From: Planococcus chinensis
GTDB taxonomy: Bacteria > Bacillota > Bacilli > Bacillales_A > Planococcaceae
Assembly: GCF_020071995.1 (NCBI RefSeq)
Contig: NZ_JABWTK010000001.1
Coordinates: 496,001-560,000, forward strand
DNA: 64,000 nucleotides
Reading direction: 5' to 3'
Notes under the pieces: generated by a model
Databases searched by the model: none
The model's input: only the letters and a program-made list of their open reading frames with translations
Told to the model about the DNA's origin: nothing
Shown here: positions 41,188 through 50,441 of the stretch, piece after piece
Layout: every line of letters begins with the position of its first letter
How positions within the stretch are numbered: the first letter of the stretch is position 1
Program-made: the position numbers and the translations under genes

Positions 41188-42420
41188 CTATAATCCTTTA
41201 TCCGCCTGCAATATCGCTTCTAACAGGACGTTGACGCTTTTTTCAATATCGTCAGGCAAGCTCAGTTCCGCAGGATTGTGGCTGATTCCGTTGATGCTGC
41301 GGACAAACAGCATGGCGGTCTTTGTGAAATCTGCTATATGCATAGCGTCGTGTCCTGCCATGCTTGGCAATACTGTATAGGGAATTTGAAGATGCTCAGC
41401 CGCATTTTTCAGGAAACCGATCAACTCTTCATCAAACTTGCTTTCCTGGGTATTGTAAATGTTTTTGGAAGAAACGGAGACGCCGTAAGCCTCTTTAATG
41501 GAATCGAATGACTGATGGATGGATTCAACCAAAGATTCACGTTCTTCCTTATCAGCTGAGCGAACTTCTAAGATGAATTCCACACGGCCCGGAATGATAT
41601 TGGCGGCATTCGGAAAAATATCGAATTTGCCGATGGTGGCGACGGCACTCGAATTAAGCGCTTTGGCGATTCTCTGGACAGAAGCAACCATTTCACCGGC
41701 AGCGGCCAAAGCGTCTTTTCGCTCGTCCATCATCGTCGTTCCCGAATGGTTTTGTTCACCTTCGATTGTGACAATGTCCCGATAAATTCCGACAATCCGG
41801 TCAACCACACCAAGTGGCAAATTTTGCCGTTCCAGTTTTTTTCCTTGTTCAATGTGTAACTCGAAAAATGCGGCAATAGCGTCTCGTTCCATCGCCTCAA
41901 TTTTGTCGAGATCTCCACCAGCCCGAACTACCGCCTCGCTTAAAGACAATCCATCTTGATTGCTTGCTTCGCTTAAATCGGCTCGGGACAATTTCCCGGT
42001 GATAGCGCGGCTCCCCATAGTAGAGAAATTAAATTCATTCGACTCTTCGGCAGTAAAAGAAACGATTTGCAAAGGGTGATTTAAGGTATGGCCATGCTCC
42101 TTTAAGGTCTGAACAATTTCTTTTGCTGCCAATACACCTAACGCGCCATCGTATTTCCCGCCATTTGGCACAGTGTCGAGATGAGAACCGAGGACAATCG
42201 GTTTATTGCTGTTTCCATTTCCAGCTAATGTTCCCCATATATTCGCAATCGGATCAATATGTACTTGGAGTCCAATTTCTTTTAGCTGCTGGACAAATAA
42301 TTGCCGGACTTCATAATCTTTTTCACAAAAACTTGGCCTTGTCACTCCTCCGCTCGGCTCTTTCCCGTAAGAAGCATACTTTTCAATTTCTGCCAGTAAA
42401 CGCTCAATATTGATTTTCAT
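41188..42420 (-). CDS. Zn-dependent N-carbamoyl-amino acid hydrolase/allantoate amidohydrolase family
   Basis: A 410-residue M20-type metallo-amidohydrolase (AmaB/HyuC group). Metal and active-site residues are visible in GSHLDTVPNGGKYDGALGVL (about residues 77-96), FTAEESNEF (about 122-130), FELHIEQGKKL (about 185-195) and SMAGHDAMHIADF near 355; the dimerisation-domain HSGTTMM supplies a substrate-binding His. Substrates are N-carbamoyl amino acids, ureidopropionate or allantoate; no hydantoinase or uricase gene is nearby to decide. ATG 42420 has AGGAGG 6 bp upstream. Confidence 0.88.
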   Translation of the reverse strand: MKINIERLLAEIEKYASYGKEPSGGVTRPSFCEKDYEVRQLFVQQLKEIGLQVHIDPIANIWGTLAGNGNSNKPIVLGSHLDTVPNGGKYDGALGVLAAKEIVQTLKEHGHTLNHPLQIVSFTAEESNEFNFSTMGSRAITGKLSRADLSEASNQDGLSLSEAVVRAGGDLDKIEAMERDAIAAFFELHIEQGKKLERQNLPLGVVDRIVGIYRDIVTIEGEQNHSGTTMMDERKDALAAAGEMVASVQRIAKALNSSAVATIGKFDIFPNAANIIPGRVEFILEVRSADKEERESLVESIHQSFDSIKEAYGVSVSSKNIYNTQESKFDEELIGFLKNAAEHLQIPYTVLPSMAGHDAMHIADFTKTAMLFVRSINGISHNPAELSLPDDIEKSVNVLLEAILQADKGL

Positions 42421-42553
42421 GTGCATCCTCCTCTTGTTCCCTTATCCGCCTATAGTATCATAATTTTCTCGTAATTGAATTTATTCGACATAGGGTTTTT
42501 ATTTTATGCTAAGCTCGAAAAGAAGGTTATATACATGGAGAGGATGAATATGT

Positions 42554-43726
42554 ATGACGATCACTGAACGCGTAAAAGAGATTCGCAGAGATTTGCACCG
42601 GAATCCAGAACTGGGCGGTGAGGAATGGGAAACGTCTAAACGCATTCAGGCCGAATTGGAGAAAGCCGGCATTCCTTTTAAAACTGGTTTTGCAAAAACT
42701 GGCGTGCTCGGTATTATCGAAGGAAGCGGCGAAGGTGGAACAGTGGCACTGCGTGCGGACATTGATGCGCTTCCGATTACTGAAAAAACAGATGTGGAAT
42801 TCAAATCGGCGGTCGCCGGAAAGATGCATGCATGTGGACATGATGCGCATACATCAATGCTGCTTGGTACAGGATTCAAGCTGCAGGAAATGAAAGATCA
42901 ATTGCCGGGTCGTGTCTTGCTTGTGTTCCAGCCGAATGAAGAATCTACGCCAATCGGTGGTGCGCGGCCGATGATGGAAGACGGCGTTTTTGATGAGTAC
43001 AAGCCGGATGTCATTTTCGGGCAGCATGTATGGCCGGATTTGCCGGTTGGACAGATAGGGGTTCGCGACAAGGAAATGATGGCGGCATCGGATAGGCTGT
43101 CATTTAAGATACAGGGAGCAGCGGGACATGCAAGTATGCCGCATCAAGGCAAAGATGCGATTGTCGTCACTGCTGAATTTATCTCTTCGCTCCAGTCAAT
43201 TGTCAGCCGGAACACAAATCCGTTGGAATCAGCTGTTATTACAATTGGAACCATCAATGGCGGATACCGCTATAACGTAATTGCCGATCATGTAGAACTG
43301 AATGGAACGGTCCGGACCTACAGCAAACAAGCAAAAGCGACGATTAAACGAAGAATCGAAAATCTGGTAAGAGGATTTGAAATTGCATACGAAGTCAAAA
43401 TTGATTATGACTATATTGAAGGCTACGATGCGACCGTCAATACACCGGAATGGGCAGAGTTAGTACGGGAAACTGCCGCCGGCTCACTCGGCGAAAAGGC
43501 ATTGCCACCAGTAGACCCATCCATGGCTGGAGAAGATTTTTCACGTTTTTTGGCAGAATATCCCGGTGCATTTTACTGGCTTGGGTGTGCCAAAGAAGGT
43601 GAAGAAAAACCCAAACCGCTTCATGATCCGGAATTCTATTTTAATGAAGAGGCTATTGAAGTTGGAGTCGAAACCATGGTGAAAGTGACAGTCAACGCCT
43701 TGAGAAAATTAGAAGAAAAACGTTAA
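42554..43726 (+). CDS. M20 family amidohydrolase (N-acyl-amino acid deacylase)
   Basis: A 390-residue metallopeptidase. RADIDALPITEKTD (metal-binding Asp, about residue 74-87), MHACGHDAHTSMLLG (metal ligands and catalytic His region, about 97-111), QPNEES (catalytic Glu pair) and DPSMAGEDFSRFL are the M20D signatures. The family hydrolyses N-acetyl- or other N-acylated amino acids. Next comes an AbgT transporter and a second M20D-like enzyme, so the three probably serve one uptake-and-cleavage pathway. Confidence 0.9.
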   Translation: MTITERVKEIRRDLHRNPELGGEEWETSKRIQAELEKAGIPFKTGFAKTGVLGIIEGSGEGGTVALRADIDALPITEKTDVEFKSAVAGKMHACGHDAHTSMLLGTGFKLQEMKDQLPGRVLLVFQPNEESTPIGGARPMMEDGVFDEYKPDVIFGQHVWPDLPVGQIGVRDKEMMAASDRLSFKIQGAAGHASMPHQGKDAIVVTAEFISSLQSIVSRNTNPLESAVITIGTINGGYRYNVIADHVELNGTVRTYSKQAKATIKRRIENLVRGFEIAYEVKIDYDYIEGYDATVNTPEWAELVRETAAGSLGEKALPPVDPSMAGEDFSRFLAEYPGAFYWLGCAKEGEEKPKPLHDPEFYFNEEAIEVGVETMVKVTVNALRKLEEKR

Positions 43727-43771
43727 TTCCGAACATTAAGACGTTATTTTATTTAAAATTGTCGGAATCTC

Positions 43772-43801
43772 TTGATAAAACAAAGTATTTGCGAATATAA
43801 T
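43772..43801 (+). promoter_or_regulatory. Sigma-A promoter of the abgT-like gene
   Basis: TTGATA, 18 bp, TATAAT, 43 bp before the start. AATTGTCGGAAT, just upstream at 43757-43768, recurs at about 58694 and slightly resembles a CodY box. Confidence 0.6.
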
Positions 43802-43843
43802 ATTAAGGTATTGTTGTAATTATGCACTTAGAGGAGGAGAAAG

Positions 43844-45373
43844 ATGAAAGAGCCCAAACAGAACGAAGAAAAGCGCGGATTTTTTATACGCTTTTTGAAC
43901 GTCGTCGAAAAATTAGGGAATAGGCTTCCTGATCCCTTTATGATTTTTGTGTACTTGGCAATTGCCGTCATGATTGCTTCATTTATCTTTAGTTTATTCA
44001 ATGCGTCCGTTGTCCACCCGGGTACAGGAGAAACTCTTGCCATTCAAAACTTACTGTCATGGGCCGGATTACAATATATCGTAACGTCTATGCTTGAAAA
44101 CTTTACAGGCTTTGCGCCGCTCGGCACGGTACTCGCAATCATGCTTGGTATCGGCTTAGCTGAAAAAGTTGGATTATTGGAAATCGCTATTCGCAAAACC
44201 ATCTTGAAAGCACCACGAGGACTTGTTACATACGCAATTGCATTTGTCGGCATCATGGGGAACATCGCTTCAGATGCTGCACAGATTTTGATTCCGCCGC
44301 TTGCGGCAATGGTTTTCTATAAAATTGGACGCCATCCGCTAGCTGGTCTGGCAGTCGGATTTGCAAGTGCCGGTGCCGGATTTACGGCAAACTTGCTGAT
44401 TGTCGGAACAGACGCTTTGCTTTCCGGGATTTCGACGGAAGCTGCTGCTATCTTGAATGATCAGATTGTTGTCACACCAGCAGATAACTGGTATTTCAAC
44501 ATCGTATCGGTTTTTGTTTTAACAGTAGTAGCCGCATTGGTTACAGAAAAAATTATTGAACCGAAACTAGGGAAATACGAAGGGGATTCGGTCATCGATG
44601 TAGATGCAGAAGAGCATCCGAAGGCGAACAAAGGCTTGCGTAATGCTGGTCTTGCCGCGTTGGCTTATCTGGCAGTCCTGGCTTTACTCATCTTCCTGCC
44701 GGGCTCATCGCTTCGGAATGAAGAAGGCGGTTTGATTCCTTCGCCGTTCTTGACGGGAATTGTGCCTGTCATTTTAGGTCTTTTCGTTGTTCTGGCAGTC
44801 GCTTACGGAAAAACTGTCGGAGTTATCAAAAGTTCCAAAGATGCGGTTGGCTACATGAGCGAATCCATCAAAGACATGTCAGGCTTTATCGTTTTAATTT
44901 TCGCGGCATCACAATTTATCGCTTACTTCACGTGGACCAATATAGGAACTTGGGTAGCGGTTAACGGAGCTGAATTATTAACGCAAATCAATTTTACAGG
45001 CATCTATTTGATTATCGGTTACATTCTCTTTACGTCTATGCTGAACTTCCTGATTTCGTCCGGTTCAGCGAAATGGGCTCTGGAAGCACCGGTTTTCGTG
45101 CCATTATTCATGCAGCTTGGCTACCATCCGGCATTTACGCAGATGGCTTACCGGATCGGGGATTCTTCTACAAATATTGTCACACCATTAAATCCTTATT
45201 TCATCGTCGTCCTGTCGTTCTTACGGGAATATGATAAAAAAGCCGGGATGGGGACATTGATTTCCTTGATGATTCCGTACACATTATCATTCTTGGTTGT
45301 GTGGATTATCATGTTCTTGATTTTCTTCTACACAGGCCTACAGTTTGGTCCGGGGATTACGCCTTTCTTGTAA
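43844..45373 (+). CDS. AbgT family transporter
   Basis: A 509-residue membrane carrier with about 12 hydrophobic segments and two re-entrant-type loops. The N-terminal FLNVVEKLGNRLPDPFMIFVYLA is the AbgT signature; IMGNIASDAAQILIPPLAAMVFY and the C-terminal MAYRIGDSSTNIVTPLNPYFIVVLSF are conserved ion/substrate-binding loops. In E. coli AbgT imports p-aminobenzoyl-glutamate; other members export sulfonamides. The adjoining M20 gene supports uptake of an aminobenzoyl- or acyl-amino acid. Confidence 0.92.
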   Translation: MKEPKQNEEKRGFFIRFLNVVEKLGNRLPDPFMIFVYLAIAVMIASFIFSLFNASVVHPGTGETLAIQNLLSWAGLQYIVTSMLENFTGFAPLGTVLAIMLGIGLAEKVGLLEIAIRKTILKAPRGLVTYAIAFVGIMGNIASDAAQILIPPLAAMVFYKIGRHPLAGLAVGFASAGAGFTANLLIVGTDALLSGISTEAAAILNDQIVVTPADNWYFNIVSVFVLTVVAALVTEKIIEPKLGKYEGDSVIDVDAEEHPKANKGLRNAGLAALAYLAVLALLIFLPGSSLRNEEGGLIPSPFLTGIVPVILGLFVVLAVAYGKTVGVIKSSKDAVGYMSESIKDMSGFIVLIFAASQFIAYFTWTNIGTWVAVNGAELLTQINFTGIYLIIGYILFTSMLNFLISSGSAKWALEAPVFVPLFMQLGYHPAFTQMAYRIGDSSTNIVTPLNPYFIVVLSFLREYDKKAGMGTLISLMIPYTLSFLVVWIIMFLIFFYTGLQFGPGITPFL

Positions 45374-45403
45374 CCGAATATTAGAAGAAAGAGGAGAGAT
45401 AAT

Positions 45404-46702
45404 ATGGCAGAGCAATTATTGGATGAAAACTTGCATGAACAGATGATCCGCTGGCGCCGTGATTTGCATAAACACGCTGAATCTGGATTTCTGGAAATGC
45501 GCACAGCTTCTCTTGTCGCCGCATATTTGGATTCATTGGGCTATGGCTTGAGCATTGCGGAAGAAGTCATGCAGGCAGAGGCGCGCATGGGCGTGCCTGC
45601 TCAGGATATTTTAGATGCGCATTATAGATGGGCTGAGCAAAACGGAGCCGATATCGACTGGCTTCCGAAATTCAAAAACGGCATGACGGGAATCGTTGCC
45701 ACTTTGAAGACCGGCAAACCAGGCCCCGTTCTAGCTTACCGATTTGATATGGATGCACTCGATATCCAGGAAGACATGTCTGCAGGCCACATTCCGTTTG
45801 AAAAAGGCTTCACTTCGTTGAACGAGTTCAAAATGCATGCATGCGGACATGATGGCCATACGTCAATTGGCCTTGGGTTTGCGAAAACACTGATGGACAA
45901 TAAAGAACAGCTATCTGGAACGATCAAGCTGATTTTTCAGCCGGCCGAAGAAGGGACGCGCGGAGCCAAATCAATGGTGGAAGCGGGCGTTGTAGATGAC
46001 GTCGATTTCTTTATCGCCATGCACTTAGGCGTCGGGGTGCCGTCCGGGGAGTTTGTGGCCGGGAACTCCGGATTTTTAGCCACAACGAAAATGGATATCG
46101 TGTTTAAAGGAACAGCGGCACACGCCGGCGGAAAGCCGGAAGAAGGGCGCAATGCGCTGATGGCTGCTTCATCGGCGGTACTCGGCTTATACGGAATTCC
46201 GCGCCATTCGGCAGGAGCTTCCCGGGTAAATGTGGGCGTCTTAAATGCCGGAACCGGCCGCAACATCATTCCCTCACTGGCGGAACTGAAAGTAGAGACA
46301 CGCGGAGAAACTTCAGAAATCAATGACTACATCCGTTCTCAAGCCATCAATGTCTTGGAAGGCGCTGCTAAAATGTACGGTGTGGAAGTTGAAGTGGACA
46401 TTGTCGGGGAAGCGAAAAGCAGTATGCCAAGCAAAGAATTGGTGGAAACTTTAGCTCGGGCTGCAGAAACGTCGCCGCTGCTGAAGAAAACAATCGAATG
46501 GTCCACCGATTCGGCAGGATCGGAAGATGCGACTTATTATATGGAACGCGTAAAAGAGCTCGGCGGCCTTGCCACTTACTGCATCGTCGGCAGTGATTTG
46601 GCGGCGGGGCACCATAATGAACGCTTTGATTTTGATGAAGATTCAATGCTTGCAGCTGTTGATGTATTGTACCGATCGGCTGTAAAAATAAGCAACGCAT
46701 AA
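45404..46702 (+). CDS. AbgA-like M20 amidohydrolase (p-aminobenzoyl-glutamate hydrolase-like)
   Basis: A 432-residue M20D enzyme. The start RWRRDLHKHAESGFLEMRTASLVAAYLDSLGY is typical of AbgA-type proteins, followed by YRFDMDALDIQED, MHACGHDGHTSIGLG, FQPAEEGTRGA, an insertion at about 55-75 relative to the enzyme at 42.5 kb, and YCIVGSDLAAGHHN near the C-terminus. It follows abgT by 30 bp, as in abg operons, but no separate abgB is present, so it may act as a homodimer. Substrate is inferred. Confidence 0.88.
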   Translation: MAEQLLDENLHEQMIRWRRDLHKHAESGFLEMRTASLVAAYLDSLGYGLSIAEEVMQAEARMGVPAQDILDAHYRWAEQNGADIDWLPKFKNGMTGIVATLKTGKPGPVLAYRFDMDALDIQEDMSAGHIPFEKGFTSLNEFKMHACGHDGHTSIGLGFAKTLMDNKEQLSGTIKLIFQPAEEGTRGAKSMVEAGVVDDVDFFIAMHLGVGVPSGEFVAGNSGFLATTKMDIVFKGTAAHAGGKPEEGRNALMAASSAVLGLYGIPRHSAGASRVNVGVLNAGTGRNIIPSLAELKVETRGETSEINDYIRSQAINVLEGAAKMYGVEVEVDIVGEAKSSMPSKELVETLARAAETSPLLKKTIEWSTDSAGSEDATYYMERVKELGGLATYCIVGSDLAAGHHNERFDFDEDSMLAAVDVLYRSAVKISNA

Positions 46703-46703
46703 G

Positions 46704-46736
46704 AAAAAGACGGGGAGCAAATTCCCTGTCTTTTTT
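46704..46736. terminator. Convergent terminator between abgA-like and dctM genes
   Basis: A 13-bp stem with one G-U pair (46704-46716 with 46723-46735), A-run on the left and T-run on the right. Confidence 0.85.
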
Positions 46737-46750
46737 GTTTAGCAAATTGA

Positions 46751-48013
46751 TTAAGTAAGCATTAGCGAAATCTGTGGGAACACGATGATGATAACAAGCA
46801 CAATGATAAAGATGGCGAAAAATGGAACAACGCCTTTGATGACTTCTTCCACTTTTTCTCCGGATATCCCACTGACCACGAAGAGGTTTAGTCCGACAGG
46901 CGGAGTAATCATCCCGAGTTCCATGTTGACTACCATGATGATGGCAAAGTGGATGACGTCGATTTCCAAGGCTGTGATGATCGGCAAGAGAATCGGCAGT
47001 GTAATCAGGATGATAGCCGTCGGCTCAAGGAACATGCCGAGCACAAAGAACAAGATGGACACAATCAATAGGAACGTCCACTTATTGAATCCGCTGTCGC
47101 TGACCCACTGGGCAAAATCCTGCGGCACTTGCTCAGTTGTTAAGAATGTTCCTAAAACGAGAGCAGCTGCGATAATCAGGAAGATCATGGCAGTGGTATT
47201 AATGGATTCCGTCAAGATGCTTCTGAACTGGAATAGATTTAGCTCTCTGTATACGAAAACTGAGATAATAAGCGCATATAATACAGCAAGGAAAGCCGCT
47301 TCTGTCGGCGTGACAATTCCAGTATAGATCCCGCCTAAAATAATAATTGGCATAATCAATCCCCAGATGGATTTGATTGTCGGTCTCCAGCGATCTTTTA
47401 ATGGAACTTTAGGCAGACCACCGTAGCCTTTTCTATGGGCAACGATAACTGCATAGATGATTAGTGCCAGCCCTAACACTAAACCAGGCAAGATGCCTGC
47501 AGAAAACAATCTTCCCGTCGACTGTTCCGACACAGATCCATAAAGGATTAAGGGAATAGAAGGAGGGATCAGGATTCCAAGCGTACCTGCTGAGGCAACC
47601 AAGCCCATTGAATACTTTTTATCGTATCCAGCTTTGACCATCATTGGAATCATGATAGCGCCAATGGCAGCTGCTGTTGCCGGACTCGATCCGGAAATAG
47701 CCGCAAAAATCATACAAGTAATTACCGTTACAACTGATAATCCGCCTTTTGTATGTCCAACCCAAACGCGGATGGCTTCAATCAGATATTTCGAGATGCC
47801 GCCTTGTGCCATGATCAACCCGGCAAAAACAAATCCGGGAATGGCCATCAAAGTGGTACTGTTGACGCCGGTAAACATTCTTTGGATAACGGTGTTAAGG
47901 GAAAAGTCCACCAGGTAAAGGCCGATAATACTTGAAACCGCTAAGCTTATGGCAATCGGTACCCGCATTAAAGCAAGTATAAATAAGAGACCAATGACGA
48001 TTACTGTTTCCAT
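46751..48013 (-). CDS. dctM: TRAP transporter large permease (DctM)
   Basis: A 420-residue protein with about 12 membrane helices, the ion-driven transport subunit of a TRAP system. MAIPGFVFAGLIM, GSSPATAAAIGAIMIPMMVKAGYDKKYSMGLVASAGTLGILIPPSIPLILYG-type region and ITPPVGLNLFVVSGI are diagnostic. It overlaps dctQ by 13 bp. The matching binding protein is encoded divergently at 48916. TRAP systems import dicarboxylates, hydroxy acids and aromatic acids. Confidence 0.94.
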   Translation of the reverse strand: METVIVIGLLFILALMRVPIAISLAVSSIIGLYLVDFSLNTVIQRMFTGVNSTTLMAIPGFVFAGLIMAQGGISKYLIEAIRVWVGHTKGGLSVVTVITCMIFAAISGSSPATAAAIGAIMIPMMVKAGYDKKYSMGLVASAGTLGILIPPSIPLILYGSVSEQSTGRLFSAGILPGLVLGLALIIYAVIVAHRKGYGGLPKVPLKDRWRPTIKSIWGLIMPIIILGGIYTGIVTPTEAAFLAVLYALIISVFVYRELNLFQFRSILTESINTTAMIFLIIAAALVLGTFLTTEQVPQDFAQWVSDSGFNKWTFLLIVSILFFVLGMFLEPTAIILITLPILLPIITALEIDVIHFAIIMVVNMELGMITPPVGLNLFVVSGISGEKVEEVIKGVVPFFAIFIIVLVIIIVFPQISLMLT

Positions 48014-48507
48014 AGAATATCATCCCCTCCAGTGTCATCTTCTTTTTTAACAAAGAACCGGTATGCTTTTTCACAAAAACGAATGAACAGGAGAAGACCT
48101 GCGAGCGGCATGATCAAGTAATTGATCCAGATAGGGAAACCAAGGTCGATCGTTTTAATCTGTTGTTCATAAGCGGTCATTACCATATCCATGCCAGTCC
48201 AAAAAATGAAGATACTGAAAAATAGGCCCACTAATAAAGTAAGTGTTTGAGAAATTTTTCTGAAAGTCGGACCTGCTCTGTCATACAGAATATCAATGGC
48301 AATGTGCTTGTTATCTCTAAGTGCAGTCGAAAAGCCGATAAAAATTGCCCAAACCAGGAGCATGGTATAAATTTCAGTAGCCCAGCTCTGCGATTGCCCC
48401 AAGACATACCTCATGAAAACGGAATAAAGACTAATTGCAATGCCGAACATAAAGAATAGAGCGGAGAAAGCGCTTTCAACTAAATCCAAAGCTCTTAAAA
48501 CTTTCAC
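48001..48507 (-). CDS. dctQ: TRAP transporter small permease (DctQ)
   Basis: A 168-residue protein with four membrane helices. The FMRYVLGQSQSWATEIYTMLLVWAIFIGFSTALRDNKHIAIDIL stretch includes the typical W-E-x-x motif followed by the conserved H-I loop. It joins the binding protein to DctM. The GTG at 48507 is preceded by AAGGAGG with 7 bp spacing; longer readings place that site inside the gene. Confidence 0.9.
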   Translation of the reverse strand: MKVLRALDLVESAFSALFFMFGIAISLYSVFMRYVLGQSQSWATEIYTMLLVWAIFIGFSTALRDNKHIAIDILYDRAGPTFRKISQTLTLLVGLFFSIFIFWTGMDMVMTAYEQQIKTIDLGFPIWINYLIMPLAGLLLFIRFCEKAYRFFVKKEDDTGGDDILWKQ

Positions 48508-48534
48508 ATCATTTCCTCCTTCACACCTCAATGT

Positions 48535-48550
48535 ATTTTGGATACGAGAT
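48535..48550. promoter_or_regulatory. Candidate GntR operator upstream of dctQM (site 1)
   Basis: ATTTTGGATACGAGAT: the left half is the same as the perfect palindrome at 50517-50534, the right half has two changes. Confidence 0.5.
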
Positions 48551-48757
48551 TATAAGCTAAATCATAATATAAGATGAAAAGGATAACAAGTGCAAATAAT
48601 TAAATAATTTTAAAAATTTAAACTAATAATAACCTCTATTTCAGAAAAAACTACTATAGTTTATCCGTGAAAATATAAGTTATTTTGGCATGATAATAAT
48701 TAGAATATTAAATTTTTTCTTTACATTAAGTTTTTTCTGTGCTAATTTTGGGGTGAG

Positions 48758-48771
48758 TTGTATCCAAAAAT
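48758..48771. promoter_or_regulatory. Candidate GntR operator upstream of dctP (site 2)
   Basis: TTGTATCCAAAAAT is the reverse form of the same motif, about 150 bp before dctP. Confidence 0.5.
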
Positions 48772-48826
48772 CAAGATGGATTAATTTGACTCTGATTCAG
48801 CCATAAAATTCAATTTAGCAGGAGGG

Positions 48827-48919
48827 ATGCGAATTGAAATGAAAACCCTTTCAAAATGCAGCGTCTGTAATGGATTAGTTTTATGCGCAAAAAACAAACA
48901 AGGGGGAAATAGTGTATGA
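48827..48919 (+). CDS. Possible 30-residue leader peptide of dctP
   Basis: An open frame MRIEMKTLSKCSVCNGLVLC... with ATG codons at 48827 and 48839 behind GGAGGG (48821-48826). It contains three Cys (CSVC and LC) and its TGA overlaps the dctP start as ATGA. This could be a coupled leader peptide or a chance frame; there is no family support. Confidence 0.35.
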   Translation: MRIEMKTLSKCSVCNGLVLCAKNKQGGNSV

Positions 48920-49941
48920 AGAAGTTTGCCTTATCTTTATTTTTACTGACGTCCAGTGCATTCTTGGCTGCTTGTGGCAGTGATGAGCCAGCAAGCGGTG
49001 GAGGCGCAGACGGCGTTGAGGAAATGACAATCAAATTCTCTCACGTAGTAGCGGAAAACACGCCGAAGCATCAAGGCGCTTTGGCGATGAAAGAGTATAT
49101 CGAATCAGAGTCGGATGGCAAGATCGAAGTCGAGATTTATCCGAACTCTTCGTTATTCGGAGACCAGGATGAATACCAAAACTTAGTTTCCAATAACGTT
49201 CAATTCATTGCACCCGATTTGACGAAGTTTGTTGGGAATAACCCGCAGTTCAACGTTCCGGCATTGCCGTTCATGTTTGATAATGACGAAGAAGCGATTG
49301 CTTTCTGGGATGGAGAAAAAGGGCAGGAAATCTTAAGCAGCCTTGAAGGAGATGGAGTTCTCGGCTTAAAAATGTGGCCGAACGGCGGTAAGCATTTGAC
49401 CAATAACGAACGCGCAATCGATTCTCCAGACGATTTGAAAGGATTGAAATTCCGTACACAAGGCGGCCAGGTGCTGGAAGCACTTTACTCGGAACTTGGA
49501 GCGGGCTCCGAATCGATTCCTTTCTCTGAACTGTATACTGCACTTGATCAAGGCGTAGTAGATGGCCAGGAAAACACATTCAGCAATATCGAGTCCAGAA
49601 AGTTTGATGAAGTTCAAGACTACATGACTGTAATGAATCATACACGTGTAGACTACGCTATATTCACTAACACGGAATTCTGGGAAGGCATGAACGATGA
49701 AACACGTGAAATTGTCGAAGCTGGAATTGAAGAAGGAACAAAAGTGGCGCGTGAAGAAGCCATCACGTTGAATGAAGAAGCATATGAAATTATCAAAGAA
49801 CGCGGTGAAGTTGAAATCACTGAATTAAGCCCGGAACAAATCGAGGAATTCAGAAAAGCATTAGAGCCGATCTATGATGAGTTTGAAGAATCTATCGGTG
49901 CTGATGTGTATGAGGCAGCCCGTGCTGCAGCAGGCCAATAA
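48916..49941 (+). CDS. dctP: TRAP transporter substrate-binding lipoprotein (DctP)
   Basis: A 341-residue extracytoplasmic binding protein of the DctP family. Signal peptide with lipobox FLAAC (Cys near residue 20), then a two-lobe binding fold. The carboxylate-binding Arg region is DLKGLKFRTQGGQVLEAL (about residue 175-192), followed by PFSELYTALDQGVVDGQENTFSNI, typical of dicarboxylate/hydroxy-acid binders. It is oriented away from dctQM, an uncommon split arrangement, and starts the catabolic operon. A terminator lies after it. Confidence 0.93.
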   Translation: MKKFALSLFLLTSSAFLAACGSDEPASGGGADGVEEMTIKFSHVVAENTPKHQGALAMKEYIESESDGKIEVEIYPNSSLFGDQDEYQNLVSNNVQFIAPDLTKFVGNNPQFNVPALPFMFDNDEEAIAFWDGEKGQEILSSLEGDGVLGLKMWPNGGKHLTNNERAIDSPDDLKGLKFRTQGGQVLEALYSELGAGSESIPFSELYTALDQGVVDGQENTFSNIESRKFDEVQDYMTVMNHTRVDYAIFTNTEFWEGMNDETREIVEAGIEEGTKVAREEAITLNEEAYEIIKERGEVEITELSPEQIEEFRKALEPIYDEFEESIGADVYEAARAAAGQ

Positions 49942-49962
49942 TCATTGATTCATATCTTTAAT

Positions 49963-50000
49963 TGAAAAAGTTGGCTGTGTATATAGCCAGCTTTTTCAGT
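49963..50000 (+). terminator. Terminator after dctP
   Basis: A 14-bp stem with one G-U pair (about 49963-49976 with 49984-49997). The following T-run is short, so partial read-through is likely. Confidence 0.65.
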
Positions 50001-50045
50001 TTAATAAAACGTGAAACCATCCATTTTAAAAAAAGGAGAATGATG

Positions 50046-50441
50046 ATGAACAAAGAAAAATTCGAGCAAGGACTGGAAATTCGCAAAAGTGTGTTAGGAG
50101 CAGAATATGTTGAGAAATCCATTCAAAATGCCACCGATTTCAATATGCCAATGCAGGAGTTAGTCACGGAATACTGCTGGGGAGAGGTTTGGTCAAGACC
50201 GGGCTTGTCGAGAAAAACACGAAGCATTATAAACCTGGCAATGATCACTGCATTGAACCGGCCGCACGAACTGAAATTGCATGTCAGAGGGGCCATCAAT
50301 AATGGGCTAACCCGGGAAGAAATTCAGGAAGTATTCCTGCAGACTGCCATTTATTGCGGTGTGCCGGCGGCAATTGACAGTTTCAGAACCGCCAAAGAGG
50401 TATTGGACGAGATGGACAAAGAAGAAGTTAATCCTTCTTAA
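50046..50441 (+). CDS. Carboxymuconolactone decarboxylase family protein
   Basis: A 131-residue all-helical protein of the CMD/AhpD family, close in length to PcaC. WSRPGLSRKTRSIINLAMITAL (about residues 45-66), RGAINNGLTREEIQEVFLQTAIYCGVPAAIDSFR are family signatures; there is a single Cys in the YCG stretch rather than the CxxC of AhpD, so it is not a peroxidase of that type. AAAGGAG and three in-frame ATGs precede; 50046 is best spaced. It may decarboxylate or isomerise a lactone in the pathway. Confidence 0.83.
   Translation: MNKEKFEQGLEIRKSVLGAEYVEKSIQNATDFNMPMQELVTEYCWGEVWSRPGLSRKTRSIINLAMITALNRPHELKLHVRGAINNGLTREEIQEVFLQTAIYCGVPAAIDSFRTAKEVLDEMDKEEVNPS

Larger units (their letters stand above)
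48508..48915. other. Divergent regulatory region between dctQM and dctP
   Basis: A 408-bp AT-rich region. It contains two copies of the TTGGATAC/GTATCCAA motif (48535-48550 and 48758-48771), one near each gene, and a 30-codon open frame in front of dctP. Confidence 0.5.

Noticed and set aside
43757-43768. CodY box at AATTGTCGGAAT (also near 58694)
   Set aside because: Only a partial match to the 15-bp CodY consensus (about 11 of 15 at best). Reported as a repeated word, not as a site.
50046-50441. AhpD-type alkyl hydroperoxidase
   Set aside because: The CxxC redox motif required for AhpD is absent; only a single Cys in the matching helix.
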